Shown: positions 53,434-63,772, counted from the stretch's first letter. The stretch: DNA of 64,000 nucleotides from Bradyrhizobium sp. CSS354 (GCF_029051725.1 NZ_JAACFU010000022.1:1-64000); one strand, 5' to 3'. Made by a program: numbers and translations. The notes: a model not told the origin generated them from the sequence alone.

Positions 53434-54214
53434 CAAGCCCATGATCTACTATCCCCTGTCGACGCTGATGTTGGCAGGGATTCGTGAGATTCTGATTATT
53501 ACCACGCCTTCAGACCGGTATCAGTTCGAGCGGTTGCTGGGCGACGGGAGCCAGTGGGGAATTCGGCTCAGCTACGCTGAGCAGACCCGTCCCGCCGGTC
53601 TCGCGGACGCCTTCATTGTTGGTGCCGATTTCATCGGAAACGATCGTGTGGCGATGGTGCTTGGAGATAATATCTTCTTCGGCGATGGCCTGAGCGAACT
53701 GCTGGCCAGGGCGGCAGGACGTGAGGAGGGTGCCACGGTTTTTGCCTATCACGTGCGGGACCCCGAACGATACGGCGTCGTCGCGTTTGATGAGGAGGAT
53801 TGCCCGGTATCGATAGAGGAGAAACCGAAACGCCCAGCGTCGAATTGGGCAATCACGGGGCTGTATTTTTTTGACAATTGCGTTGTCCGCTACGCGCGTC
53901 GCGTCGAGCCGTCGTCGCGCGGAGAGCTCGAGATTACCGATGTTCAGATGCGCTACCTTTCGGCCAACGCGCTGCACGTTGAGCGCATGGGGCGGGGGTT
54001 TGCCTGGCTGGATACCGGCACGGTCGAGTCACTCATCGATGCAGGGACGTTCGTGCAGACCCTGGAAAAGCGGCAGGGAATGAAGATCGCCTGTCTCGAG
54101 GAGGTCGCCTTCAGACTCGGCTTCATCAATCGTGGTCAACTTCTCGCGCTGGCCCAGCCGCTCGGGAAGAGCGGCTACGGCGAATATCTGAGCGAAATCA
54201 CGCGGCTGCCGTAA
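53342..54214 (+). CDS. rfbA: Glucose-1-phosphate thymidylyltransferase
   Basis: 290 residues, ATG 53342 after AGAAGGAG. Nucleotide-binding GIVLAGGSGTRLYPITRVVS then KQLLPIYDKPMIYYPLSTLM; also LGDNIFFGDGLSELL and RGFAWLDTGTVESLIDA. First reaction of dTDP-rhamnose synthesis. Last gene of rfbCBDA. An AT-rich region (54250-54335) follows, before the giant protein gene. Confidence 0.96.
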   Translation: MLKGIVLAGGSGTRLYPITRVVSKQLLPIYDKPMIYYPLSTLMLAGIREILIITTPSDRYQFERLLGDGSQWGIRLSYAEQTRPAGLADAFIVGADFIGNDRVAMVLGDNIFFGDGLSELLARAAGREEGATVFAYHVRDPERYGVVAFDEEDCPVSIEEKPKRPASNWAITGLYFFDNCVVRYARRVEPSSRGELEITDVQMRYLSANALHVERMGRGFAWLDTGTVESLIDAGTFVQTLEKRQGMKIACLEEVAFRLGFINRGQLLALAQPLGKSGYGEYLSEITRLP

Positions 54215-54335
54215 TTCGCTTTGCAAGAGGGTTACCCAGCGCCGACATCTAGAATCATGTTAAATAGGTGCGCATTGAATTGACGGCCGGTTTAAAATAG
54301 CATTAAAATATATATGGTTGGGTTATTTAATTGGT

Positions 54336-57300
54336 ATGGCCATGCTGGTTCAAAAGGCGAGCGACTTCGGCCGGGGAGCTCGGGCCGTTTTTCCGGGGGA
54401 GGAGATTCCCGCCCTTTCGCAGGAATGGACGTTCTGGAATGCATTCGCCGGCTTCGAACCGCCCAACCTCTGGGCTCGGCCGCTTGCCGATCCGTTAGCA
54501 AGCTGGTCATCCACACTGCCGCCTCTCGTTGGTGAGGCCCCGTTCCTTCAACCGTCGTCTCGGGCCGGCTCGGGCGATCCGTCAGACCTGCGCGGCGTTC
54601 TGCCCGGTCTCTTCTCCACATCTTTCCAGTCGCGATTGTCTGCCCTGCTGTCTTCGACATCTTTGACGAGCGGCCATCAGGGCGTGGGCCCGACGTTCGC
54701 GGCTGTGGCAAACGAAGGGACGCCGCCGAGATCATCATCGGTTTCGAGCTCAGGCACCACCCGCTGGGCCCATCCGAGCGACGGAATCTGGAATGTCGCT
54801 ACGAGCTGGAGCGCCGGCGTCCCGGGCATCATTGACTCGGCGTTGCTCGATGCAGCCGGAACGTATATCGTCACCAGCACGGCCAGCGTCGATATTGGGA
54901 GCCTGGTCCTCGATACAGGTGCGACGCTTTCGTTCGGTGCCGGGACGCCCTTCATCGTCGAAGGCGATGTCCTGAACAATGGGAAAGTCGAAGCCGGGGC
55001 GTTTCTTGGCGACCGCATTGCGACAGGGGACTTCAAGGGCGACGTCAGCGGTACGGGATCTTTCGAAATTTCAGACAAGGCGGTCCTGAGGATCGGAGGT
55101 TCGATTTCCGGCCAGTTCTTGAATGGATCGTTCTCCGGCATAACCGTATCGTTCGACACGGGAGTTGGCACGCTTGTCCTCGATCAGTCGGCCAAGTTCC
55201 ACGGGTTAATCGCAGGTTCGTCGGCCGGGGCGCCGCTTTCGCCAGGCAACCTCATCGACTTGAAGGATCTCCCTTTCACGTCGTCGATGTCGGCGACCGT
55301 CCATTACGACAATAGCTCGAACATTAGCACAGTCGATTTCAGCAATGGTGCGGCCAATGTCACCTTGCTGTTTTCGGGGATGGACCTGAATTGGAATTTC
55401 AAAAGCGATGGGCAGGGAGGCACCATTGTCTCCGATCCACCCACGAATCCCATCGTGCTGGAAAACCAGAAGCCAGGCACGCCGAGAAGTGTCTGGGAGA
55501 TCCAGCCGGGCGACAATTCGACTCTGACCCAGGGATTTGCGACAGCAATCAGCACCAATGTCGGCGGAACTGTCCAGTTCAAGATCAACAACCTGACCGG
55601 CAACCCCAACTATCACGTCGATGTTTACCGGTTGGGGTATTATGGCGGCAATGGCGCCAGGCTGGTTACGAGCCTGCAGCATCAGGCGGGCGCCGCGGTC
55701 GTCCAACCCGCTGCACTAAGTGACCCGTCGACCGGTCTCGTCGATGCCGGCAACTGGAGCGTAACCGATTCCTGGAGCGTGCCAACCGATGCTGCCTCGG
55801 GCGTCTACATCGCCAACGTCATAAACGGCGCCGATATTTTCCAGATCCCGTTCATCATAAGGAACGACGCTTCGCACAGCGACGTCGTCCTGCAGACAAG
55901 TGATGAGGACTGGCAGGCCTACAACGGCTGGGGAGGCGCCAATCTTTATTTCGGAAACGGCCCGGGCATCAACGGATCGGCCTACGCCGTCAGCTACAAT
56001 CGCCCCCTCGTGACGCGTGACGGCACCGGTACGTTCTCCGAGGGGGGAGACTCTCCGTTCGCGGCTGAGATTGCGGCCATCTATTGGCTTGAACAGAACG
56101 GTTACGATGTTTCTTACATTTCCGGAATCGATGCTGCGACAGACGGCTCGTTATTGCTCAATCACAAAGTCTTCATGGACGCGGGGCATGACGAGTATTG
56201 GACCGAAGCGCAGCGTGCCAACGTAGAGGCGGCAGCGCATGCCGGCGTGAACCTTGCGTTTCTCACGGGCAACGAGATCTTCTGGAAGACAAGGCTGGCA
56301 CCCAGCATCGATGGCAGCGGAACAGCCAACCGCACGCTCATCAGCTACAAGGATACGCACGCAAATGCGTTGATTGATCCGACGGGACAGGCGACCGGCA
56401 ACTACTCTGACCCGCGGTTCGGTTCGACGCCTCTTCCCTCGAATCAGTTGACCGGCACATTGTTCGCCGTCAACGCATTTCGATACGATACGATCACGAT
56501 ACCGTACTCAATGACCCAATTGCGCTTCTGGCGCAATTCGGCCGTCGCGCAAACAGCACCCGGACAGACCGCCTCGCTCGTACCTGGTCTATTGGGCGTT
56601 GAATGGGACGTCGCGCCGGACAATGGATTCCGTCCAGGCGGGTTGGTCAGTGTCTCATCTTCGACAGTCAATGTGGACGGAAAGTATCTGCTTGATTACG
56701 GCAATACGTTCGGAGCAGGCACGGCGACCCACAATCTCGTGCTGCATCGGGATCCCGTCAGTGGCGCACTAATATTCTCGGCCGGATCAATCAACTGGCC
56801 GTGGGCGCTTGCTACTGACCACGACGGACCTGCGACTCCGGTGGACCCTAATGTCCAGCAGGCGATGGTTAACCTTTTCGCCGACATGGGGGTTCAGCCG
56901 GGGACGCTGCAGGAGAACTTGACGGCTGCGATCCAGTCGACCGACCGTACGGCGCCGAGCTCCGCTATCACCAATCTCTCGGCTACCAGCGTTGTCGAGG
57001 GGCAATCGATCACGGTGACGGGGACGGCCACCGACGTAGGTGGAAGGATTGCCGGCGTCGAAATCTCCACGAATGGTGGAACAACCTGGCATCCAGCCAA
57101 CAGCAATGTCGGCGCGGCGAACGTGGCGTGGTCGTACACGTTCGTCACAGGCGCTCAGGGAACATATTCTCTCAAATCCAGGGCGGTCGACGACAGTCTG
57201 AACCTGCAAACACCCGGTGCGGGCACTAGCTACACGGTCACACGATCTTCCAACACGACACTATTCAGTTCAACCGATACGCCTGCGGTGATCTCGAACA

Positions 57301-60300
57301 GCGATTCCGGCGCGGTTGAGCTTGGCGTCAAATTCGTTCCCGCCGTGTCGGGCAAGATCACCGGCATTCGCTTCTACAGGGGGCCTGAGAATACCGGTAC
57401 CCATATCGGTAATCTCTGGACCACAAACGGCACGCTGCTTGCGAGCGCCACCTTTAGCGGCGAAACCGCGAGCGGCTGGCAGCAGGTTGATTTTGCGACG
57501 CCGGTCAGTGTGCAGGCCGGCGTCACGTATGTTGCGTCGTATCACACGAACACCGGCCACTATTCCTCAACCGACTTCTACTTCATCGACTATGATGGTC
57601 TTACGAAAGGTGCGCTCACCGCGCCCGGTAGCAGCCTCAACGGCGTCTATGCCTATGGCAGTAGCCCGATCTTCCCCAGCAATGCTTCCTCCATCGACGC
57701 CGCGAATTACTGGGTGGACGTCGTTTTCACTGATTCAGGCCTGACGTCGCCGCAAGCTCACGACGATGGTGGCTTCACCGTTAGCCAAAACGGTGTGCTG
57801 AACATTTCGTCGTCAACGCTGCTCGCGAACGACACCAACCCGTCTGGCCTGGCTTTCTCGCTTACCAGCGTCGGTAGCCCTTCCAATGGAAGCGTGAGCT
57901 ACAATTCGCAGAACCAGACCGTGACCTTTACTCCCACCGCTGGCTATGCCGGGGCGGCGAGTTTCACCTACACGATCACGGACACGAGCGGTCAAAGCGG
58001 GTCCGGCCAAGTGTCGCTCAAGGTTAACTATCCTGTCTCCGCGCAGAGCCTGTTCGGTACCAGCGATGCGCCAAGCGTCCCCAATTCCGGCGATACCAGC
58101 CCCATCGAAGTTGGCGTCAAGTTTACCGCATCCGTGAGCGGGACAATAACCGGCCTGCGCTTCTACAAGGGATCGTTAAATAACGGCCCCCATATTGCGG
58201 ATCTCTGGAGCTCGACCGGAGCCCTGCTTGCAACTGCTACATTCACGAACGAGACAGCCAGCGGTTGGCAGCAGGTCAATTTCTCCAATCCCGTGGCCAT
58301 CACGGCAGGCACAACCTACGTCGCGTCCTATCACACCAACGGTAATTATTCCGGTACCCAGAACTATTTCACGACATCGCTTGCCAACGGCCAGTTGACG
58401 GCTCCGGCTGGCGCCAACGGAGTCTATAGCTACGGATCTGGAAGCGCGTTCCCGACGAGTACCTTCAAATCCTCCAATTACTGGATCGATGTCGTCTTCA
58501 ACGGCTCCTCCGCCACCAGTGTGCCACAAGCTAACGCCGACAGCGGCTTCACGGTTAGCCAAAATGGTGTGCTGAACCTTCCGGCATCAGCGCTGCTCGC
58601 GAACGACACCAACGCGTCCGGGTTGGCTTTCTCGCTTACCAGCGTCAGTAGCCCTTCCAATGGAAGCGTAAGCTACAATTTGCAGAACCAGACCGTGACC
58701 TTTACCCCCACCAATGGCTATGCCGGGGCGGCGAGTTTCACCTACACGATCACGGACACGAGCGGCCAAAGCGGGTCCGGCCAGGTGTCGCTCAAGGTCA
58801 ACTATCCTGTCTCCGCGCAGAGCCTGTTCGGCACCAGCGATGCGCCAAACGTCGCCAATTCCGGCGATACCAGCCCCGTCGAAGTCGGCGTCAAGTTTAC
58901 CGCATCCGTGAACGGGACAATAACCGGCCTGCGCTTCTACAAGGGATCGTTGAATACCGGCCCCCATATTGCGGATCTCTGGAGCTCGACCGGAACCCTG
59001 CTTGCAACTGCTACATTCACGAACGAGACGGCCAGCGGCTGGCAGCAGGTCAATTTCTCCAATCCCGTGGCCATCACGGCAGACACCACCTACGTCGCGT
59101 CCTATTACACCAACGGCAATTATTCCGGTACCCAGAACTATTTCGCGACATCGCTTGCCAACGGCCAGTTGACGGCTCCGGCTAGCGGCAATGGTGTCTA
59201 TATCTACGGATCCGGAAGCGCGTTCCCGACGAATACCTTCAGATCCTCCAATTACTGGGTCGACGTCGTCTTCAACGGCTCCTCCTCGGCCACAAATACG
59301 CCGCCAACCGCGGCCGCGGATGCCGCTGATGCGACCGAGAAGGGTGGCGTAAACAACGGCACGGGCGGCATAGCGGCCATCGGCAATGTTCTGGCCAACG
59401 ATATCGATCCCGATGCCGGTGACACCAAGACTGTCACTGCAGTCAGCTTCGGCTCGACCAACGTCACACCCGGTTCAGCTCTCGCGGGCGCGCACGGCAC
59501 CTTGATGCTCAACCCGTCGGGTGCCTTCACTTACGCGCTGAACGAGAACGATGTAGCTGTGCAGGCCCTGCGGCTGCCGACCAATACGTTGACAGATGTC
59601 TTTAGCTATACGATGCGGGACTCTGTGGGCGTCCCGTCGTCGGCCACGCTCACTGTCACCATTCATGGCGCCAACGACGCACCGGTGCTGGCGATTCAGA
59701 CCGCCAGCCAGGCTGCGACCGTTGGCTCGGCGTTCTCGCTGACGCTGCCCGCCGGCACCTTCACGGACATCGATTCCGGCGACTCGCTCACCTACACCGC
59801 GGGCGGCTCAACCCTTCCCGCCTGGCTCGCGTTCAATGCGTCGACCCGCACCTTTAGCGGCACGCCGACGTCTGCGGACCTTGGTACGCTCACCGTTACG
59901 GTCTCTGCTGCTGATCTTGGTAACCTCACTGGCAGTGAGACATTCGATATCGCAGTGTCGCCAGTTCCTTCAACGGTGAGCCTGTTCTCGATCTCAGATA
60001 CCCCGGCGATACGGTCGAATTCGGATACCTCCCAAGTCAACCTCGGGATGAAATTCACGTCGTCTGTGGCAGGCACGATCAGCGGTATCAAGTACTTCAA
60101 GAGTGCAAATGACCTCGGTACTCATACGGGCTCGTTGTGGAGCAGCACCGGCACGCTACTGGCGAGCGCAACTTTCACCAACGAGAGCGGCAGCGGTTGG
60201 CAGACCCTCACGTTCAGCAGTCCCGTGTCTATCGCGGCTGGCACCACCTACGTCGCGAGCTTTCACAGCAACGGCCACTATGCCTCCACCACCAGCTACT

Positions 60301-61247
60301 TCAACGCTGCTCGCACCAACGGTCCGCTCACGGCTCCGGCGAGCATCAATGGCGTCTACACCTACGGAACAACCAATCTGTTCCCGACCAGCAGCTATAA
60401 CTCAAGCAACTACTGGGTGGATGTCGTGTTCAACAGCTCGAGCGGCGGCGCCAACCAGTTACCAGTCGCTGCGAACGACAGTGGCCTCTATGCCACGCAG
60501 AGCGTCCCCTTCGCGATCCCGGCCTCGGTACTGCTTGCCAACGACACCGATCCCGATGGCGGTACGCTCACGATCACGGGCGCGAGCGGCGGTGTGAATG
60601 GCGTCGCCAACTTCAACGCCCAAAGCAACAGCGTGATCTTCACTCCGACGACCGGTTACACGGGAACGGCGTCCTTCAACTATAGCATCTCCGACGGCCA
60701 TGGTGGCACCGCCAGTACATCCGTCTCTCTCAATGTGACCGCTCCGTCTTCGACGACTGTGCGCCTGTTCAGCGCAAGTGATGAGCCCAGCATTGTGACG
60801 GCGAATGATCCACAGTCAGTGGAACTTGGCGTCAAATTTCAGACGTCTGCGCCAGGCGATGTTGTCGGCATTCGTTTTTACAAGGGGCCATCCAACACGG
60901 GCACCCACGTTGCGGATCTTTGGAGCAGCACCGGAAATTTGCTGGCAACTGCGACCTTTACCAGCGAAACGGCCGACGGCTGGCAGCAGGTCAATTTTGC
61001 CACGCCCGTGACGATCATGCCGGGAACGACCTACGTCGCCTCCTATCACACCGCCGGGAATTATGCATCCGATCCGGGCCTCCTCGCCAACGCAATTACC
61101 AACGGCCCTCTGACGGCCCCATCCTCGGCATCGATCAACGGCAACGGTGTCTTTGCGTACGGGACGGATAGTCTGTTTCCGACCAACACTTACAACGCAA
61201 CGAGCTACGGCGTTGACGTGGTTTTCAGGCAGCAGCTCGCAGCATAG
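54336..61247 (+). CDS. Giant multi-domain surface protein: N,N-dimethylformamidase-like domain, five DUF4082 and cadherin-like domains
   Basis: About 2303 residues without signal peptide. After a 90-residue N terminus and a beta-rich region, residues about 370-870 resemble the large catalytic part of N,N-dimethylformamidase-like proteins (KPGTPRSVWEIQPGDNS, VDVYRLGYYGGNGARLV, DEYWTEAQRANVEAAAHAGV, LAFLTGNEIFWKTRL). An Ig-like domain (about 872-970) follows, then five DUF4082 domains starting near 974, 1238, 1496, 1882 and 2143 (LFGTSDAP, VGVKFTASVSGTITGLRFYK), alternating with cadherin-like or VCBS domains (NDTDPDGGTLTITGASGG) and one putative-Ig domain. ATG 54336 or 54342; weak start. No RTX motifs. 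Downstream transporter genes imply type I secretion. Likely adhesin or glycan-binding enzyme. Confidence 0.85.
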   Translation: MAMLVQKASDFGRGARAVFPGEEIPALSQEWTFWNAFAGFEPPNLWARPLADPLASWSSTLPPLVGEAPFLQPSSRAGSGDPSDLRGVLPGLFSTSFQSRLSALLSSTSLTSGHQGVGPTFAAVANEGTPPRSSSVSSSGTTRWAHPSDGIWNVATSWSAGVPGIIDSALLDAAGTYIVTSTASVDIGSLVLDTGATLSFGAGTPFIVEGDVLNNGKVEAGAFLGDRIATGDFKGDVSGTGSFEISDKAVLRIGGSISGQFLNGSFSGITVSFDTGVGTLVLDQSAKFHGLIAGSSAGAPLSPGNLIDLKDLPFTSSMSATVHYDNSSNISTVDFSNGAANVTLLFSGMDLNWNFKSDGQGGTIVSDPPTNPIVLENQKPGTPRSVWEIQPGDNSTLTQGFATAISTNVGGTVQFKINNLTGNPNYHVDVYRLGYYGGNGARLVTSLQHQAGAAVVQPAALSDPSTGLVDAGNWSVTDSWSVPTDAASGVYIANVINGADIFQIPFIIRNDASHSDVVLQTSDEDWQAYNGWGGANLYFGNGPGINGSAYAVSYNRPLVTRDGTGTFSEGGDSPFAAEIAAIYWLEQNGYDVSYISGIDAATDGSLLLNHKVFMDAGHDEYWTEAQRANVEAAAHAGVNLAFLTGNEIFWKTRLAPSIDGSGTANRTLISYKDTHANALIDPTGQATGNYSDPRFGSTPLPSNQLTGTLFAVNAFRYDTITIPYSMTQLRFWRNSAVAQTAPGQTASLVPGLLGVEWDVAPDNGFRPGGLVSVSSSTVNVDGKYLLDYGNTFGAGTATHNLVLHRDPVSGALIFSAGSINWPWALATDHDGPATPVDPNVQQAMVNLFADMGVQPGTLQENLTAAIQSTDRTAPSSAITNLSATSVVEGQSITVTGTATDVGGRIAGVEISTNGGTTWHPANSNVGAANVAWSYTFVTGAQGTYSLKSRAVDDSLNLQTPGAGTSYTVTRSSNTTLFSSTDTPAVISNSDSGAVELGVKFVPAVSGKITGIRFYRGPENTGTHIGNLWTTNGTLLASATFSGETASGWQQVDFATPVSVQAGVTYVASYHTNTGHYSSTDFYFIDYDGLTKGALTAPGSSLNGVYAYGSSPIFPSNASSIDAANYWVDVVFTDSGLTSPQAHDDGGFTVSQNGVLNISSSTLLANDTNPSGLAFSLTSVGSPSNGSVSYNSQNQTVTFTPTAGYAGAASFTYTITDTSGQSGSGQVSLKVNYPVSAQSLFGTSDAPSVPNSGDTSPIEVGVKFTASVSGTITGLRFYKGSLNNGPHIADLWSSTGALLATATFTNETASGWQQVNFSNPVAITAGTTYVASYHTNGNYSGTQNYFTTSLANGQLTAPAGANGVYSYGSGSAFPTSTFKSSNYWIDVVFNGSSATSVPQANADSGFTVSQNGVLNLPASALLANDTNASGLAFSLTSVSSPSNGSVSYNLQNQTVTFTPTNGYAGAASFTYTITDTSGQSGSGQVSLKVNYPVSAQSLFGTSDAPNVANSGDTSPVEVGVKFTASVNGTITGLRFYKGSLNTGPHIADLWSSTGTLLATATFTNETASGWQQVNFSNPVAITADTTYVASYYTNGNYSGTQNYFATSLANGQLTAPASGNGVYIYGSGSAFPTNTFRSSNYWVDVVFNGSSSATNTPPTAAADAADATEKGGVNNGTGGIAAIGNVLANDIDPDAGDTKTVTAVSFGSTNVTPGSALAGAHGTLMLNPSGAFTYALNENDVAVQALRLPTNTLTDVFSYTMRDSVGVPSSATLTVTIHGANDAPVLAIQTASQAATVGSAFSLTLPAGTFTDIDSGDSLTYTAGGSTLPAWLAFNASTRTFSGTPTSADLGTLTVTVSAADLGNLTGSETFDIAVSPVPSTVSLFSISDTPAIRSNSDTSQVNLGMKFTSSVAGTISGIKYFKSANDLGTHTGSLWSSTGTLLASATFTNESGSGWQTLTFSSPVSIAAGTTYVASFHSNGHYASTTSYFNAARTNGPLTAPASINGVYTYGTTNLFPTSSYNSSNYWVDVVFNSSSGGANQLPVAANDSGLYATQSVPFAIPASVLLANDTDPDGGTLTITGASGGVNGVANFNAQSNSVIFTPTTGYTGTASFNYSISDGHGGTASTSVSLNVTAPSSTTVRLFSASDEPSIVTANDPQSVELGVKFQTSAPGDVVGIRFYKGPSNTGTHVADLWSSTGNLLATATFTSETADGWQQVNFATPVTIMPGTTYVASYHTAGNYASDPGLLANAITNGPLTAPSSASINGNGVFAYGTDSLFPTNTYNATSYGVDVVFRQQLAA
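57750..59280 (+). repeat. Tandem 774-bp DNA repeat inside the giant gene
   Basis: Copy 1 (about 57750-58505) and copy 2 (about 58524-59279) are nearly identical at an offset of exactly 774 bp (258 codons). For example TTAGCCAAAACGGTGTGCTG at 57781 and TTAGCCAAAATGGTGTGCTG at 58555, and GCGCAGAGCCTGTTCGG at 58041 and 58815. Each unit encodes one cadherin-like and one DUF4082 domain. The high identity suggests recent duplication and scope for length variation. Confidence 0.9.
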
Positions 61248-61257
61248 GAGACACCAG

Positions 61258-61581
61258 ATGCACGCCGAACTATATACAGACGGAATCGAAGAAATTACCG
61301 TCAGCGGAACTATCGTCCGCATCGATCTGGTCAGTCTTTCACCGACGGAGCGTGACGCCAACAATGTCCCGAAACGCGTGTTTTCTCAGCGGCTGATCTT
61401 TTCGGTCGAATCCTTCGCCAATTCGGTCGATGTGATGCAGAAGGCGCTTCAGGGGTTGGTCGACGCGGGCGTAGTCCGGCGAGGTCAGCCAGCTGAGTCG
61501 CACAACGGTGCGTCGGTCGTACGCGATGCGCTCGCGCCCAGCACGCCACGGTCCCATAATGTCTCTTCGAACTTCCGGTGA
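61258..61581 (+). CDS. Small protein between giant substrate and type I transporter
   Basis: 107 residues; ATG 61258 follows AGGAGACACC, ten bases after the giant gene. MHAELYTDGIEEITVSGTIV, RIDLVSLSPTERDANNVPKR and QRLIFSVESFANSVDVMQKA form a compact acidic domain; the C terminus is Ser/Pro/Arg-rich. Its end overlaps the transporter start by 23 bp, so all are coupled. Similar small proteins occur at this position in type I secretion operons of Bradyrhizobium, with no known role. It may be an accessory or chaperone. Confidence 0.75.
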   Translation: MHAELYTDGIEEITVSGTIVRIDLVSLSPTERDANNVPKRVFSQRLIFSVESFANSVDVMQKALQGLVDAGVVRRGQPAESHNGASVVRDALAPSTPRSHNVSSNFR

Positions 61582-63772
61582 AATCGACGCCGCTGGTGGC
61601 GCGAAAGGCCTGGTTGTGGACCCGCCTGGATTGGCGACGCAGACGGCATTGGAGTGCCTGTCCAAGATTGCCGGTCATCACGGCGTCGACCTGGCGGTCG
61701 AGCGTCTAAAGCACGCCTATGCCGTAGCCGCTCCGCTCTCGTTGAACCTTCTGTTGCGCATGGCCAAGGATGCAGGTCTGCGCGCGAGAAGCACGAAAAT
61801 GGAGTGGGGTGCGCTGATCCGTCTCGGAGAAGCCTATCCGGCGCTGACGCGGCTCGCCAATGGCAACTGGATCGTTGTCCTGGGTGCAGGATTGGGAGCT
61901 GAGGGCACTGAGGTCGTCAGCGTCTTCGACCCGCTCGCCGACCGCAAGGACGAGGTCTTGGTTGTTGACCGAGACCGATTCTGTGCCCAATGGGCCGGGG
62001 ACATCATCCTGATCAAGCGCGAGCAGTTGACACGGGAGGCTCCCAGGACTTTCGGCCTCCGGTGGTTCGTGCCGGAATTGCTTCTTCAATGGCGACTGTT
62101 CAGGGACGTCGCGATTGCGGCCATCCTGCTCTATGCGCTGGGACTCGTCATCCCGATCTTTTTCCAGCTCGTCATCGACAAAGTTCTGGTTCACGAGAGC
62201 TTCACCACGCTCTACGTACTCGCGGCAGGGGCGGCCGCAGCACTCGTCTTTGACACGATATTCGGCTTTCTGCGGCGCTACTTGCTGCTTTATGCGACTA
62301 ATAAGGTCGACATTCGAGTTGCTACAAAGACGTTCGGTCATCTCCTCGGGCTGCCGGTCACCTTCTTCGAGCACATGGCAGCGGGGGTCTTGGTCAAGCA
62401 CATGCAGCAGGCGGCGCGAATCCGTGAGTTTCTGACCGGTCGACTATTCTTAACCACCCTGGACGCGCTTTCGCTATTCGTCTTCCTGCCGGTACTTGCG
62501 CTCTACAGCGTGAAGTTGACGCTCATGGTTCTGGCCTTCACTGCCGCGAGCGGCGCTGTTGTCGGCCTGCTCATGGGTCCTTTCAGGCGACGTCTCTACG
62601 ATCTTTACCAGGCGGAAGGTGCGCGGCAGGCTCTCCTCGTCGAAACAGTTCACGGTATGCGCACGGTGAAGTCGCTGGGGATGGAGCCCGTGCAGGGCAG
62701 GATCTGGGATAGCCGCTGTGCACAGTCGATTACCATGCGATTCGGTGTCGAGAAGATTTCCGCCGGTGCCCAAGCGCTCACCGGATTTCTCGAGAAGATC
62801 ATGACGATTGGGATCATCGCTGTCGGAGCCCTCGATGTCTTCGCTGGAGAAATGACAATCGGCGCGCTGGTCGCCTTTAACATGTTGGCCGGCAGGGTCT
62901 CCGGACCACTGGTCCAACTCGTGACCATGGTGCACGAATACCAGGAAGTTGCTCTTGCCGTGAAAATGCTCGGCGAGGTGATGAATCAGAAGCCTGAGCG
63001 TGACGGCAAGAAAGATGGGCTGCGCCCCGATATCGCCGGCAAAATCGAGTTCGAGAATGTTTCCTTTCGCTACGGAGCTGAGGGAGAGCCGGCGCTCGAT
63101 GATGTCTCCTTCACCGTCGAGCCAGGTTCGATCTTCGGGATCGTGGGCCGAAGCGGCTCCGGCAAGACGACGCTCACAAGGCTGATTTCGGGCATGTATC
63201 CGGTGCAGCAGGGGCTGCTCCGTATCGACGGTTACGATTCGAGGGAGCTCGACCTGGCACACCTGCGCCGAAACCTCGGAATCGTCTTGCAGGATAATTT
63301 CCTGTTTCGAGGGACGGTTCGCGACAATATCGCCTGCGTGAAACGGGACGCGACATTTGCCGAAGTCGTCGCTGCGGCGCAGCTCGCAGGCGCCGATGAG
63401 TTCATCGAGCGGTTGCCCCGTGGCTTCGATACCATGCTTGAGGAAGATGCCTCGAACCTGTCCGGCGGGCAGAAGCAGCGGCTCTCGATTGCGAGGGCTC
63501 TGATCGTCAATCCACGGATCATGATTTTCGATGAAGCGACGAGTGCCCTCGATTCCGAAAGCGAAATGATCATCAAGCGCAATCTCCGCCGTTTGGCGGC
63601 GGGACGTACCGTCATCATTGTCTCGCATCGGCTGTCCATGCTGACCGAAGCAAGCCAGATCCTGGTGATGGACCGCGGCCGAATCGTTGACGTGGATCGC
63701 CACGACCACCTCCTGTCGAAATGCACCATCTACAGGCATTTGTGGAACCAGCAGATGAAACAGATTGCATGA
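61559..63772 (+). CDS. Type I secretion ABC transporter (HlyB-like, with C39-like N domain)
   Basis: 737 residues from ATG 61559. N-terminal C39-peptidase-like domain (about 20-135; TQTALECLSKIAGHHGVDLA) has Leu-Glu in place of the catalytic Gln/Cys, so it is a non-cleaving CLD as in HlyB. A six-helix membrane domain (PELLLQWRLFRDVAIAAILL on) and an ATPase (Walker A GIVGRSGSGKTTLTRLISGM, signature LSGGQKQRLSIARAL, Walker B IMIFDEATSALDSESE) follow. It should export the giant protein and possibly the RTX-like protein at 11670. The overlapping HlyD gene follows. Confidence 0.93.
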   Translation: MSLRTSGEIDAAGGAKGLVVDPPGLATQTALECLSKIAGHHGVDLAVERLKHAYAVAAPLSLNLLLRMAKDAGLRARSTKMEWGALIRLGEAYPALTRLANGNWIVVLGAGLGAEGTEVVSVFDPLADRKDEVLVVDRDRFCAQWAGDIILIKREQLTREAPRTFGLRWFVPELLLQWRLFRDVAIAAILLYALGLVIPIFFQLVIDKVLVHESFTTLYVLAAGAAAALVFDTIFGFLRRYLLLYATNKVDIRVATKTFGHLLGLPVTFFEHMAAGVLVKHMQQAARIREFLTGRLFLTTLDALSLFVFLPVLALYSVKLTLMVLAFTAASGAVVGLLMGPFRRRLYDLYQAEGARQALLVETVHGMRTVKSLGMEPVQGRIWDSRCAQSITMRFGVEKISAGAQALTGFLEKIMTIGIIAVGALDVFAGEMTIGALVAFNMLAGRVSGPLVQLVTMVHEYQEVALAVKMLGEVMNQKPERDGKKDGLRPDIAGKIEFENVSFRYGAEGEPALDDVSFTVEPGSIFGIVGRSGSGKTTLTRLISGMYPVQQGLLRIDGYDSRELDLAHLRRNLGIVLQDNFLFRGTVRDNIACVKRDATFAEVVAAAQLAGADEFIERLPRGFDTMLEEDASNLSGGQKQRLSIARALIVNPRIMIFDEATSALDSESEMIIKRNLRRLAAGRTVIIVSHRLSMLTEASQILVMDRGRIVDVDRHDHLLSKCTIYRHLWNQQMKQIA

